From contig NC_091932.1 of assembly GCF_041260155.1 (NCBI RefSeq), positions 10,348,804 to 10,412,803 on the forward strand: a stretch of DNA of 64,000 nt. The letters are read 5' to 3'. This DNA comes from Ptychodera flava. Lineage: Eukaryota > Hemichordata > Enteropneusta > Ptychoderidae. Of this stretch, positions 37,541-50,755 are shown one piece after another (the stretch's first letter is position 1; every line of letters starts with the position of its first letter). The position numbers and the translations under genes were made by a program. The notes under the pieces are model-generated. The model saw nothing but the letters and a program-made list of their open reading frames with translations, searched no databases and was not told the DNA's origin.

Positions 37541-40500
37541 TTAGTCTTTCTTGGCATTTTTCTTTGAATTGTACTCGAGTTCCACAGCTTGCCAGGCGTC
37601 TTCATCCCATCCACCAGCATCATCCCAAGTATCTTCCAGTGTTAGCTTGCCCTTGGGTGCTGAACTTGCCATTTTAGCATTGACTTTGTCCCTGAAATAA
37701 ACGAACAAACTAGAAGTTAGGTATAGTGTGTGAGTTTGGAAAGCAATGTATTTCAGCCCTGTTAATGGTTGTCTCCTGTAGCGTGCATTTTCCCCTCAAA
37801 GTTGACATTGTAAATCAGTCATGTAATTTTCTTCAATTAATTAAAGCAACAACGAACAACATACAGAACTTCATCAAATTCAAAACCACTTGGCATACAA
37901 CATATCCATGACGGAAGCTTTTTTAAGTACTGATTATTTGGATATTTTTCACTTTTGAACTGCAAGATTAAGCTATACAACTTCATCAAAATGTGGAAGA
38001 AAAATTTGGCAATTAGTTTACAACAAATATACTTGGTTTTTGGTTAACTTAATGATTGCATGTTCTTGCAAAATCAAGTAAAACCTAAAAGTATGTTTCT
38101 GGTAAATCTCCACCAAGTCTTCGTTACAGTGGAGTGAATCAAAACACCTATGAGATGTCAAACAACCATGACATTTTGTAATAAGGCCAAACAAAACATA
38201 TATTTCTGGTAACCTGACCCATGCTAGAAAAACTCGCCAACCTTAGACATATTTTTTGCATTTTCAAAAATTTCATGTAGATTCTCTAAATTTTATTGTA
38301 TTTTACGGGTCTCTCTCTCAACAAAACGAAAAGCAAAAAATAATTTTCCTCCGACCTATCAAACCTGATTTTCGGAAGCATGTTACCACAAAGATGCATC
38401 ATTTTATATTTGGCCTAATATATAAAGTTATGACACCTACTAAAATCACACGAATGAGCATGGATTCCTCAAAAATCACCGTTGGGGGCGCTATTGCCCT
38501 AACTAGGTCACAACTTCAGTGGACCTGCTCACATGAACAATTTAATTACACTGCAGGTTGTACTCAAGCAATGATTCAACCCATGTAAAAGGGGTTTGTG
38601 CGACCGAATGTTTAGCTCAATGCTACTGGAGTGGCCTAAGGGAAATGAATCACAGATCTGGGGACATCACATGATTAGAGCTGACTGCATGTATATTCAC
38701 ATACTGTTCATCATCATCATCTAGTCCAAGTAAATCTGCTGTGTTGTCTTCCCATGCATCATTCCATCCATCCGCATTCCCCGTTGGACTCGACGTCTTC
38801 TCTTTGTTCCAATCCGTGTCGTCCCAATTCCAGTTATCCTCGTCCACTTCCCTGGCGGGCGACGGTGGTCTATCATACAATAAAGGTGTATTGCAATCGT
38901 CAGGGTCAATCTCTCTGGATGGAGAAAGATGAGAGAAATGGACGGGAACACAGATGCATGAAATGTTCCCCTCACTCCGTGCATACAACCATTGCCGTAC
39001 AGTGGTGTTAGTACGTGTCGGTGTATATGCTGGCTGCATTGGAGCTAGGGTAGGATGCTGGGTGAAGCAAGATGGGGTACTATGCGTGAATCGTGTGTTA
39101 AGTGAGTCACTGTAAGACAGTTGAAGCAAGCAAGCAAGCACTGAAGCAGGCGAAAAAGTGAAAACATCTATGATAAGAATATAATAAGCAAGGACTTGAG
39201 AGAGGGTGAAGATGCAAAGATATGAGATACTTCCGGGATAAGAAGAGTAAAGAGGCAAAACAAGCCTACCCAGGGCACAAGGAGTGCAACTCAACTGTTG
39301 TTAGACTCTGATCAAACCAAATTTAGAGTGCGTGTCTGTTTGACTGTCATCCAAGTCAATGTGTTTTGCTATACAACACTCATTCATATTTAACTTCATG
39401 CTTACGGTTAGAGACTGATAAGGAAACAATAGTGACTTGGTATATGACAGTTACACTTAAATACCAATAATTCAAACTATGTTCATACAACGGGGAAAAT
39501 TTACAACACAAAATATACATTATGGTCACCATTCCTTGATGATGGCAGGGTAGCACAGTGATGGTAGGAGTTACATTTTGTTGAAGAAGTTTCTAAAGAA
39601 GATTTGACTTCTTTAATTATCTTTATTTTATATTGTGTCTAGGTAGAAAGGGTCAGGGTCAATAGGTATTATCTTGGGATAGATTCATAGATGAATCTGG
39701 TAGTACCAAAACCTTTCACCATGTTTAACGGTCGAGCTTTTGCAGTTTATGGTCGAAAGTTACCAGAATTAAAGTGTATAACAGAAATTGGACTTTTCAA
39801 ATCAAAATTGAAAACAATTCTTTTCAAACAATTTTATCACCTGCACTGATTAGCTATTTGCATTTGAGAACATGAGATTATTATTTTGTTTTTAGTAGTT
39901 TTCCTATTGTATTTTTACTCATTGCATTTTTTTAATGTTCACTTGTAAAGTGCTTTGGAATATTTTTAGTAGAAAATGGGTCATAGAAAACTGTTAAACA
40001 TCGAACATGAAATATTATTTTTGCTCTAACTGCTTTGAAATCAAGTTATCCTGTTTGAGTGTGAGACAGTAGCTAATTTTCTGAACTAAGATTTGTCACT
40101 TACGGAAAGCCTGGTTTCTCAAGGATGGCTACCCTAGGTGATTAATACATTCAGCAGGTAAATAAGGGCTACTTCGTGAATTACAACTACATCCAGGTTT
40201 TGACAGAAAGGCAAGACGCTGAACCCAGGAAAAAAGAGGGCAGCAAACAAGCTTTACACCAGCAAACCAGAAATAGATTGTAAGCAAGAGAGGGATTCCC
40301 AGCTGGACAACTGCCACCAACTTCAGAATACTCTTGTTTGATAACGACACAGAGAACAAGACTGGCCATTTTAAATATCAAATATACATTTTTCATACAT
40401 GAATTTCTCGATTATAATTATCCAGAAGAAATATATTTCTGTGAAAATTGGATTACCGGACAATCTTGTGTACAATATTTAATTTATATTTCTGATTTTG

Positions 40501-43500
40501 CCTCTTCAATCTAAAATTTGTGAATTTAACAAGGTTTATACAAGAGTATTCATGGTAAACGAGAAAAGAAATATATTCTTTTGCATTTTTTGCTGTCAAG
40601 TATTGTTTGATAGGTGTGCAGTAATTGTTTTGAATGTCATATTTCAGTGCAAATCACCATCAGAGCAAAGAGATATTGCTTTTAAGAATTGATTACGAGA
40701 CATGATTTGCAGCACTGGTTTTCATTTGTAGACTCAATGAACATCATGACAACTTATGTAGAAGTCCAGCCATACAGATGACAATTACCAAGACTGAGTA
40801 ATATTAGGCAAATGCTTACCATAGTGATGATTATCATTACCCTAGGGGGTATGTTAATACATTGTGGTGAGGAAGATGGGATCCACTTATCTTACCATGA
40901 ACGTGGAAAACAATGAGTGTCAATGACATGTTCAAATCCTTCTTGTGTGACTACCACATGTTCTCACCTTATCCTTTCTTCACGTTTCTGATTTGCTAGC
41001 AGTGGTGAATCTGTTTGAGGTTGATCATCCACGCTGTCTAATGTTGTGCCTTTATCTGCGAATAAGTTCTGCAAATCTTTCCATCCTTTGGTTGTACCTT
41101 CAGCTACCTGCAAATTTCAATGGTCATTCAAACTCACCACCAAGCTGTGTTACAGAGCAAGCTAATTCACCATCAGAGAAAGTCAGGTACAGCATTATTG
41201 ACCACAGACATTATTGTAAACATTTGCTGAAATAAAAACTTTCAAATTTTGCGAGTGCTGAAAATGGAAAAATCTTAAAGAAATATTACACACTGAAATA
41301 TTAATTCCTTCTGACAAACAAGTACATATTTATAACTTTACAAAAAACAGTAATAATGGTGATACAAATATATGTGCAAAGTTTCTTGAAGTTGCTTCAT
41401 ATATATAGACGGCATGTCATCACATACATATTTAAAAATACAATATCTTTTTATCTTCTAGTTCACAAACACACCTCTTTCCTGCACTCACTGAAATGTG
41501 TTCTGATACAGATGTCATCTGTTGATTATGTAATTGTGACATGAGCACTTACGGTACTATTTTTACCCATTGCAAGTCCACACAATATGGCACTACATTA
41601 TTACGTACCCATAAAACTACTAAAACACTAAAACACAGTGTACAAAATGTAATATGTGAAATACGTTTACATTGAACACAGAATATATGGGTTTTCTAAG
41701 AAAGTACTGATGTAGGCTGAAAAATTTACAACTACTTCCAGAACATTGTTTATCCCCATGTAATCTGATAATAATTCACTGATACTAACATTACCGAAAA
41801 TGGTGTTAAATAAATGAAACAGTAGGGAGACAGGGGTATGGAGGAGTTTACAAATGTTACAACACCAAGCTGTGACTGTAAGATGATAAACCTAACCCAG
41901 AATCAGATACTAGAGTGGAATGAACGGTAAGATGTGAATGTGTTCATTGCGAGAAGTGCATTTCTAAAAGTGCATTTATTCTGAATGTGCACAGTCAATG
42001 TGATTTCACATGCTGAGGCCGACAGAGATGTGTAGAACCCAATACATGTGTTGTTTCTTCAGTTTGTCCAAATCTTACCTTGGTTGCTAATGACTTTGTT
42101 CCAACCGACAAATCTTCCAGTAATTTGCCCTCTTTCATCTTTTCCTTGGTTGGTCTGATTACGCTTTCATTGACTTTAGATGCATATTCTTGTGTCTAAG
42201 AAAACCAAATTGTTTGGAATGTGCTCAAATGTTCCCCACACATCACCAGACATGCCAGTAAGTGTTGTTTATAGTGTTTTTTTGCAGACATGCCAATCAG
42301 TGTTCTTTATAGCATTTTCCTTCAACATTATTTTAAAATGAGATGCATACAGTACTTTTTCCATGGGTATGGTAGCGTATCAAGCATACAGTGTACAGCT
42401 GATATGAAGTACGAACTGGGTATACAGCACAAAGAAACAACTATGTAATTTCAGTATTTGACAAAATTAGTAGTGATCACGGTTTTTATATTCCTAACAA
42501 CTGTAGTGCAGGTTGTATTTTTTGGAGTTACCAGTCCTAGCTAATACCACCAGCACTACAGTGAAGGCACTGTTACGTTATTATTGTTAGAGAATATTGT
42601 ATGCTTTTGTGGAACTTTATTTGAAAAAGTGGGGTAGGTCAGCTATTCTTTGATTTTCATTGTATTACCTTTTGAGATGCTGCTGATCCAAACTTGACAG
42701 CCTACAACAGAGAGAAAGAAAACGTCATTTTTGACCCATTCACCACCATGGTTTGGTCCAAATATATTGTGATCTATTCTGATTGTGGACTTCTTTACAG
42801 GGAAATGGGGGTGAACAGGTGAAAGTGTACTGGTATTCATACGGATTAATGCTACATTATGTGTATGTGTAAAGGGCTATTCTTGACTGCGGAGTAACAT
42901 CAGTAGGTGCAACCTACGTTAACAATCAGACGATACAGAAGAGCGAATGATACAGAAATTGTGTGAAAAAAAAGAAAAGTTATGTCATATATGTATGTTG
43001 AAACTTTGAATATTGGTTTTGTGGTAGAAAAATCCAAACTTCAATTATTTGTTTTCACCAAGCTGTGACACAAAATTGACGTAAGAACCCGCAAGTACCC
43101 GGATGACCTGCAGTCGAGAATATCACATTCATGAAAACTTTTGAAATTATTCTTGTGTTTCTGAGCTACTTGTACAAGCATTCAGGCACCGCATGTGGCC
43201 GATCTAACAACTAATCTTCTTGAATAGCAACAATCAAGATTCATCCATGGAATAAGACACCTACCCCTTCTTTGGTAGCAGCGGCAAATCTTGAAGCACC
43301 TAATGCAAATGTACTCCATCCCTGTAATCAAGAAACGGATCAAATAACAACGAAAATTTCAGCATCTATACATAGGAAATGCCGCTACATAAAATATGAC
43401 AAGATCTGCAGAGCTTGACTGTAGAATGATATGTTGTTCACAAGGGGTATAGACTCCTACGGCTCACAGTTTTATCAATACATTATATTGGACTCTCGCT

Positions 43501-46500
43501 GTTGAGATATTATGAAGAAAACTTTGGATGAGAAAAATCATCAGAATGGAAGAGTATACTCCTTGCAAACTGACAGAGAATGCAAATACAACAATATTCA
43601 TGATGGATGCTGTTTGAGGCCTGCTTTGAAGTAGTCTCTGAAAAGCTATAACACGTGTTCAAGGGTAACTATTTGGCGTTTTGTCCTGGAGATACTATAG
43701 AGTTTGGGAGCCGAGTCAAAATGTATGATATGGGCAGAGATGATGACAGAAATGTTTGACTATATGAAATATCATATCTATACTTCTTAACATACAGGAC
43801 AGAGTGGGGTATGAGTGTGTTAAATGCATGCTTGTACAGTATTGTGCAGGTCAATATTGCAATATTAAGTTTGGGAGACTAACATTTATGATAAAAGTCA
43901 GTCAGTGTACATCAGCTATTGTTGGGTCATGGGTCATTTTATCAATTACAGAATACAGATATATCTTTGTACAATTAACTCAACCGTATCAATACACTGA
44001 AGACAGTGCATACACAAGGCAAGTCATATCTCCTTTCCAATAATATTATGAGATTAGAAAGCAAATACCATGATGAGTGCCAGTGAAGGGTTCATTTCCA
44101 CAAGCGACCAAACAATCATGATTACAAATGTTAATTTATAAATCAGGTTACTCATATCATGAATGAACTTTGTGTATTGATCATTACAATAAATGAGACA
44201 ATTTATCATCAGCTGTTGTTTGCGAAAGCCATGTAGTACTAGTGTGTTAAAAGCACAACATGCAGGGTGTATGGAATCAAAAGGCTTTATATCAACATGT
44301 ACCTCTGCATTTGTGTCATGAGTGTTATCATGAAGATTTGAACATCCGCACAAATATGGAATCCACACACAGAGGTACTGAAGAAAGTAGAGAAAGATTT
44401 GATGGAGAGATGATCAGTCAAAGATAATGTGAACAATGAAGAGGTGTCATGTTGTAATACTGCACATATCATGGCATTTACTCAATTATCTCATAATTTT
44501 CATGTCAGGTGCTTGAAACTAATAAAACTTCTTGTCAATAACTGGACTACTTTTACAAAACTGATCATGTCTTGCCAATATAATTAGTTCACTCTACGGA
44601 GAATGATTATGTTACATTTATGTACATGGATAGGGCAAAAGATCACATTTTCTTAACTGAGCATCATAACCCTTGATATTTTTAAGTACACGACGTAAGA
44701 CTACATGTTATGTGATTTTAAAGGCACAAAATTTCCTGTCTAATGTCACAGTACCTATTGGTATGATAGGTTTGTATATCTCACAAGTAGAGTGACTGAT
44801 TGATTAAAAGCTAAAGAAATGTTGTCCGCACTTATCCAGTACATGTACTTGTAGAGATAAACAAAGTCCGTTCTTTAATAATTTTGATATTTAATACAGC
44901 ACTGCTGTTTTATGTTTTCTAACATGTGACTGTATCAACAGTTCAAATAGTTTACAGACGATGTAATTCAAAATGTGTTCTTTGCCACCAAATTTGGTTT
45001 GGTAGTCATTCACTTTAGTTGTTAATACAAGGTTCTTTTCAACAATTACTATTCATGGAATCACAGTCCCTCATTCCATGGGACTGTGGTAGAATGCTTG
45101 GTAGACTTGATGAGTTTTCACTCACTGTAAAATACAGCGTTCTATGTTCAAATCCATAAAGACAGCATAACTGATAGGTACATTATCCTACTTACAGCAC
45201 TAAGAGATGCCATAGCACTGTCTAGGCCTTCATTGCCACCTGAAGACTTTGGAGGGTCTGGTGTGTTGCCGAAACCTGTGTACCGGCCACCTTGACTGGG
45301 TGGAAGATTTCTGAAGAAGACAAAGAAAACATGATTGATCAAATAGATGAGTGACTGCAGCTGGTAAAGTATACTATGTGTACCTGTAAGAGTGTACCTG
45401 TAACATTTTAGATTAGCTCACTGAACAGTATGTATTTGTATTTATTTATGAATAGATTTTGTAAGCAACAAACTTTTCTTGACATTATTAGAGTATGTTC
45501 ATTGTGAAGTTACAGGATACTGTATAACTTGGACTGTGAAAACCAAATAGACTGATTTGCAAATATATTGGCCTGTTTGTAGTAACGGAATCCTATTTAG
45601 CATCAATTGTTAGAATATTACAGGCATTAGTAGGCAAGATCAGAATGTTTACAAAGCCAAACAAGCATTATTTAAAATTGATTTCAGCTTTATATATGCA
45701 CAAAACAAAGAACAGCGAATTGATTTTTTCAAAGTATGGTACTGACTGAGAAGTCTTTAGAACTGTCATTTCAACTTACTCTGGTCTTGCTGCATTTTCT
45801 CGTTGTGTTCTGTCAAAGAACTCGTCTCTTTGGGCGGCTATTTCTGACCTGAACAAGAGAAAGAGAAAATGCAAATGAGTCACATCTATGGCAGTATATT
45901 TATGCAACCAATTAGAATGAGTGCATTTCAAAATTTACCAGCAAATTTGCCATGCTTTGGTAGAGCATATTCAAGATCTTGGTTCACAAACTTGTGTTTG
46001 TATGACTAAATTGCCATTAATAAGATTACTCTGTCTAATAAAGTTACAAATCAACAGCGTCCCCAATATACTATATACGTATACATATATACACAAAGTG
46101 CACCTTGCGTCCAGTTACTCTTTCGCTCTCTATTCTACGTCACCTTGCGTCCTGTGTAAAGGTACGTACGATGAGTATTTCTCATTTTTCACCCTTTTTA
46201 ATGTAATTCAAATTTCTCTATTGTAAACCCCTGTAACAGCCATGCTAAAGTTTCCAAAGATTTTAATAGAAACTAACTGTCCTTACTTTTTGACAGAGAA
46301 CATAGCATCCCAATCATCTTGTGAACCTTTGGACTGATAGCCAACACTACCACTGTCAAAATCAGAATACACTCCTCCAGAGCTATAACTACCACCACGG
46401 TTGGAGGAGTTTTGAAACGTTGGCGTTGATGCTGAATGGTTTAATTTAAGACTAGAATTGGAAGTAGTATATGGTACATGATTCCTGGCTGCTGAAGTGG

Positions 46501-49500
46501 CTGCTGACCATGTTTTACCCTGTGCTTCTGTTGTGATCTGAAAGAATGATAAAAACATACAAAATATCAGAACAGTCTGGCCAATAGTTCCTGTGTGAGT
46601 ATTGGTATTGTCACCTTCTTCAGCTCATTCACTTCAACACAATTCCATCATTGACCTGTAATATATCTTCACAACAAATACTCAGATGATAGAGTGTTTC
46701 TCAGGTTTTTATGGTGGATGGACATTAATATAATATACAGACACAAAAATGAAGGATACACACTAATCAAAGTAGCTCTACGTACTATACAGACACATGT
46801 ACAGAAAAATGTTGCAACAATAGCAAAGTTGAAGATTACTGGGCAAACTACAGTACCTCGGTACATACATATCCTTAGGTCTCACATGAAAAAGGCTAAA
46901 CTATAACCTGTTATTGGTGCTACCCAACAATGAGAACCATGGAAAGAGTGATGATACAGCAGTATTTATACAGAAAGACGAACAGAAAAATACACAGTTA
47001 TACATGTATGTATAAAAAATACAAAACCGGCTTTAGTTTTACATACCATATCATCAGATGGCATTGTACTTTTCTGATAGAAAGAACATACTTGGGAGTG
47101 ATGTGAAAAGTCTTACCTTATCCCTGTACAGCGCAGCAGCCTTACTATTGTACTTTTCATGGAAAGACCAGCTGGGACTATAATCTGCTTGTGATTCTAA
47201 GAATGACTGAAATTTTCTATTTCCACCAACTTTCATCTTCTCAAGTTCTAGATCTTTCCATTTATCCATTGTTGTTGATCTCACAAAACTGAAAACAAAA
47301 ATTCACATGAGCATCTTGTAACTTTCAGTTTTACAGCAATCTCATCGGGATAGAATGTGAGAGAAATATTGCGATGCTGAGCATCTCAAACTTTAAGTGT
47401 TATACTTGAATTGACTTCACAAAGACTAGATTTTAAAAAAAGCTGCCATTCTTTTGGAAATCTGAGATATTCTTTTATGGGCGCTCTATGTGCAGGAACT
47501 CAAGTACTTGTAAAGAGCAAATTACAATCAGTTACACAAAAAAAAAACTTTTTATTTTACTATTTTACGTCATATAATAATCCAGAATAATTGATATCAA
47601 ATTTGATCTTTTCAGATCAACAATGTCCTTTCACAATGATTGGTGAAATCACAAAGATTTCACAAAGACCTTTGTCTTGGCTTTTCAACATATCATAAGT
47701 GTTACAGGATGAATTGGTGCTTAGGTAAATATGTGAGTGCATCATCAGCATTATTCCTTGCTAACTTTACAAGTCTTTTAACTTTGGGAGGGGGTCACAG
47801 TTCAAACTGCAAAGGTTGGATTTTGTTGACATTGAACCCATTAGTCCGTAAACTCTAATTAGTATACATAAACTATAGTATTCAGTCAGTGGCTCAAAAA
47901 AATTTATTTTGATTTGACATATCATCTATTAGTTATCACCGTCAGTTTGGAAATAGCAGAATTACACTTGGCATACTGGTACATGTATTCTTGGACATTT
48001 CTACACTGCACATGTACTTGTAGGCAGGTGTTCAGCAGCATTGTCATTAGAAAGGAAGACATCGGAATGCTAGTGCAAACTTCAATTTTTTCTGAGAATA
48101 TGATACCTTCAAAGGCCATCACATTTACACTTTGCACCACTCTAAAACAAGGAAATATGCCGGAATATCTATTTTGTGATTTCTAGACTAGGTTTTGCTA
48201 CTCTGTAGCCTCAGTTGTAAACTGCACAGTGTTACAATACACTGACTTACATTGTAGTGGATAATTATTGTACACATTTACTGAGCCATTTAATCATACA
48301 TGTTATTACCATATTAGTGATATTAAAGGGAAAATCCATGGTCATTGGACCACGCAGGATGATTTTAAAGCTTGGTGATGGAAGTTTGCATAGGCATGCA
48401 AAGGCTGCTGAATATATTTACATGACTAAGATTCTTCTACTTCATTTACTTTCTACATTTTTCAGCTTTCTGTTTGGTGACAGTGAAAGGTGAGCAAATG
48501 TTTAAACACAATAGATGGTGGTTTAAACTTTCTCATATCAAGTCCTTCGTATTAAATATAAAAATCAAGGTACATGTCATAAAGACACACACTACTATGA
48601 CAATAAAAACTATGTTCATGTGCTGCATTTCTTATAAAGGAAAGTCACTGAAAATCATGATTGTAAACAGTTTATTTTAGATATAATGATATCAGATCAT
48701 AGTGAAAGACTGGCTTGTTGATGAATTCAAATACTGCAAATGTCACTCTATGATTGTAAAAGAATACACAGCAAAAATTCGTTTTGTATTTTTTTAATGT
48801 TACTCAATGTCAGACAATAAGCAAATAAGGGAATAATTCAATATGGGCATGACTGAATTATGGGATCTTCTTGATCAGGCTTACCTTAAATGAACTCCTA
48901 AAGATCTGTGTTTACCAGAGCATTCCAAACATATATATATTCCATAGTTAACACTAACCCATTGTGGATTGTGACCACCACATTCAAAACATGTCTGTAA
49001 TGATGAAATATGAAAGTATATTACGGTAAAAATCCCCTACATCTACTTATGTAATATTAACATTGTTCAGTGGTCCAGTTATAATAAAGGGAAAGAATGT
49101 AATGGAATTTTCCTATGGAAAATTTTAATACAATTTAGTCTACATGTCATAAAAGTGGGCAGATAATGTCATGATATTGTAAGACACATTACTGGTGTTG
49201 TTATTGCTGTATGATCACAGTTTAATATTTTCACTAGTGTGATACAGTCCTCTGACTAAAATTCATAGACTGCTGTACTCAGTGAAGTTTGGCAACCTGT
49301 TCATTCAGCCATTTCAAATAAGCATAATGAAGTGTAACAAATAAAAAGATTTAATTTTATGACGTCAGATCTGAGCACACATGTGCTGTATCACTGTATG
49401 ACCAGTATCCTGTGTCACATAAGCAATACTACACTGTGTCTGTACAAATAATACGTCACTGGTCTGTCCGTGACGGCATGAGCGTTCACATACGGTATAA

Positions 49501-50170
49501 ATACTACTGTATGCGTGTACCATATATTGGGGATCTTCAAATATTGAAACTTTACTATCAGTGATTTGAAATGCTACACTATGAATAACAATACTTAATT
49601 CAAATTAGAATAAACATTTTATCAGATAATGTGGTTATCGTGGTGAGCGATATTTTTCGGGTGCAGTAAATGGACATGCAACTATGCATTACATTTACAA
49701 CCAACAGTAGCACCAGCATATGGTAATTCAATGACTGGAACATGTGGAGAAAGGGAATGGGGTGAAACTGACAGTGATATAGTGGTTTACAGCAGTATCA
49801 ATACCAGTGACAGTTTGTTCGCTAGGTCTACGATCGAGCAAACTACAGTCACAATTTGTGCCATTACACGGGGAAAGAAATTATGCCGGATTTTGAGTTT
49901 CCATTGATATTTATCACTTTCAAGGATACCACACAACCACTGAACCGGTCTTTGGCACTTCCTGTTTGGCCAACTAAGTAGTTTACATAATTGTTCCGCA
50001 CACGTTATGTGTTAACACTACCGCAACAGCGATCATAACGATTACCTGGTTGAATGAAGTTTGAAACAAATTAAGAATACATGACGGAAGAAAATATAAC
50101 AAATACGTACGTTATTGTTGTCTTTAGGGCGGAGATCCTTCAGTACTCGCCGGGTCCTCGGACTCGCCAT
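37541..50170 (-). CDS. ARFGAP1: ADP-ribosylation factor GTPase-activating protein 1
   Basis: Twelve minus-strand exons in coding order: 50170-50111, 48994-48885, 47288-47117, 46537-46287, 45848-45780, 45310-45196, 43321-43265, 42701-42669, 42195-42079, 41107-40968, 38914-38705, 37691-37541. Phases close to 494 aa. MASPRTRRVLKDLRPKD starts as in human. The ArfGAP zinc finger is intact (C22, C25, C42, C45) with the catalytic arginine finger R50 in CSGKHRSLGVH. GGRYTGFGNTPDPP precedes an ALPS-type curvature-sensing stretch, about residues 250-289 (LDSAMASLSAGWSTFALG, GASRFAAATKEG), rich in Ser/Gly/Ala. The C-terminal part has tryptophan motifs among acidic residues (WNWDDTDW, GWNDAWED, WDEDAW), like the coatomer-binding motifs of the family. 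The enzyme stimulates GTP hydrolysis on ARF1 at Golgi membranes and helps COPI uncoating. Exons 7-9 are very small. A 30-bp in-frame candidate cassette exon lies at 40104-40133. Confidence 0.95.
39697..39985 (+). mobile_element. LINE 3' relic
   Basis: The frame LVVPKPFTMFNGRAFAVYG ... FKSKLKTILFKQFYHLH (39697-39849) is the usual C-terminus of invertebrate non-LTR elements, with a small internal deletion. It is followed by a TGTAAAGTGCTTTGGAA tail, typical of such 3' UTRs. It sits in an ARFGAP1 intron, antisense to it. Confidence 0.7.
40104..40133 (-). other. Possible ARFGAP1 in-frame microexon
   Basis: On the minus strand a 30-nt segment is bounded by CCTAG and GTAAGTG. It would enter and leave in phase 2, matching exons 10 and 11, and would add VAILEKPGFP. 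No similarity to a known ARFGAP1 exon was recognised and the upstream pyrimidine tract is weak, so it is only a candidate cassette exon. Confidence 0.3.
41108..45195 (-). other. ARFGAP1 middle introns
   Basis: Apart from the small exons at 42079-42195, 42669-42701 and 43265-43321, these introns are AT-rich with no recognisable element. Confidence 0.5.
48995..50110 (-). other. ARFGAP1 intron 1
   Basis: About 1.1 kb. No exon or element is recognised. It ends at a GTACGTATT donor just inside the start exon. Confidence 0.55.
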
Positions 50171-50755
50171 CCTAGAACTTTGTCGGCTCCTTTGACGCGT
50201 AAACTTCCGATAATGAAAACGTTAGACGATACAAATGGAATTAACTTGAAAAACTTGACTGTAGAGTGTCCTTTGGATGAATGCAGCGGTTATAATTACA
50301 AATTGTTTGCTTCGATCTGAGGGAGATGATGTGTCACTTGTGTCAATGACGTTTAGATACTGTCGCCATCTTTAATTTCTACCAAACTTGCTTAGAAATA
50401 GCAATACGGCCGCTTAAAATGATGCAAATGCAGAGCTCATTGTTCAAAAGAGGCTTTCATGGATAAAAAACAGAGGGATGAAATTTTCAAGAAAGAAAAA
50501 TCGCGTATTTATCAATTCGTGCCGCTCCAGGCAATAAATCACATGAATATCAACTTCTTTACAACAATTATGAAGACCACTTAGGAAAATGTTATTTCTT
50601 TCACCGGAAATACGTCATCACAGGTCAACTGGAAGAGCAACTTTCAAGTCGTGTGTGGATATCACCGGCGTCTTCGCTGATAAGTCGATCTGTAGACCTC
50701 TTCCGAGACGCACTGAGCGAACAGTCATAATGTTTACTAGCTAACAACAATCAAA
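50171..50755. promoter_or_regulatory. Bidirectional promoter region of ARFGAP1 and TAF2
   Basis: The two start codons point away from each other across 585 bp. The segment has an ETS-like ACCGGAAAT at 50603-50611 directly abutting TACGTCATCA (CRE/ATF-like) at 50611-50620. No TATA box is obvious near the expected starts. A shared housekeeping promoter is inferred from the spacing and motifs. Confidence 0.65.
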
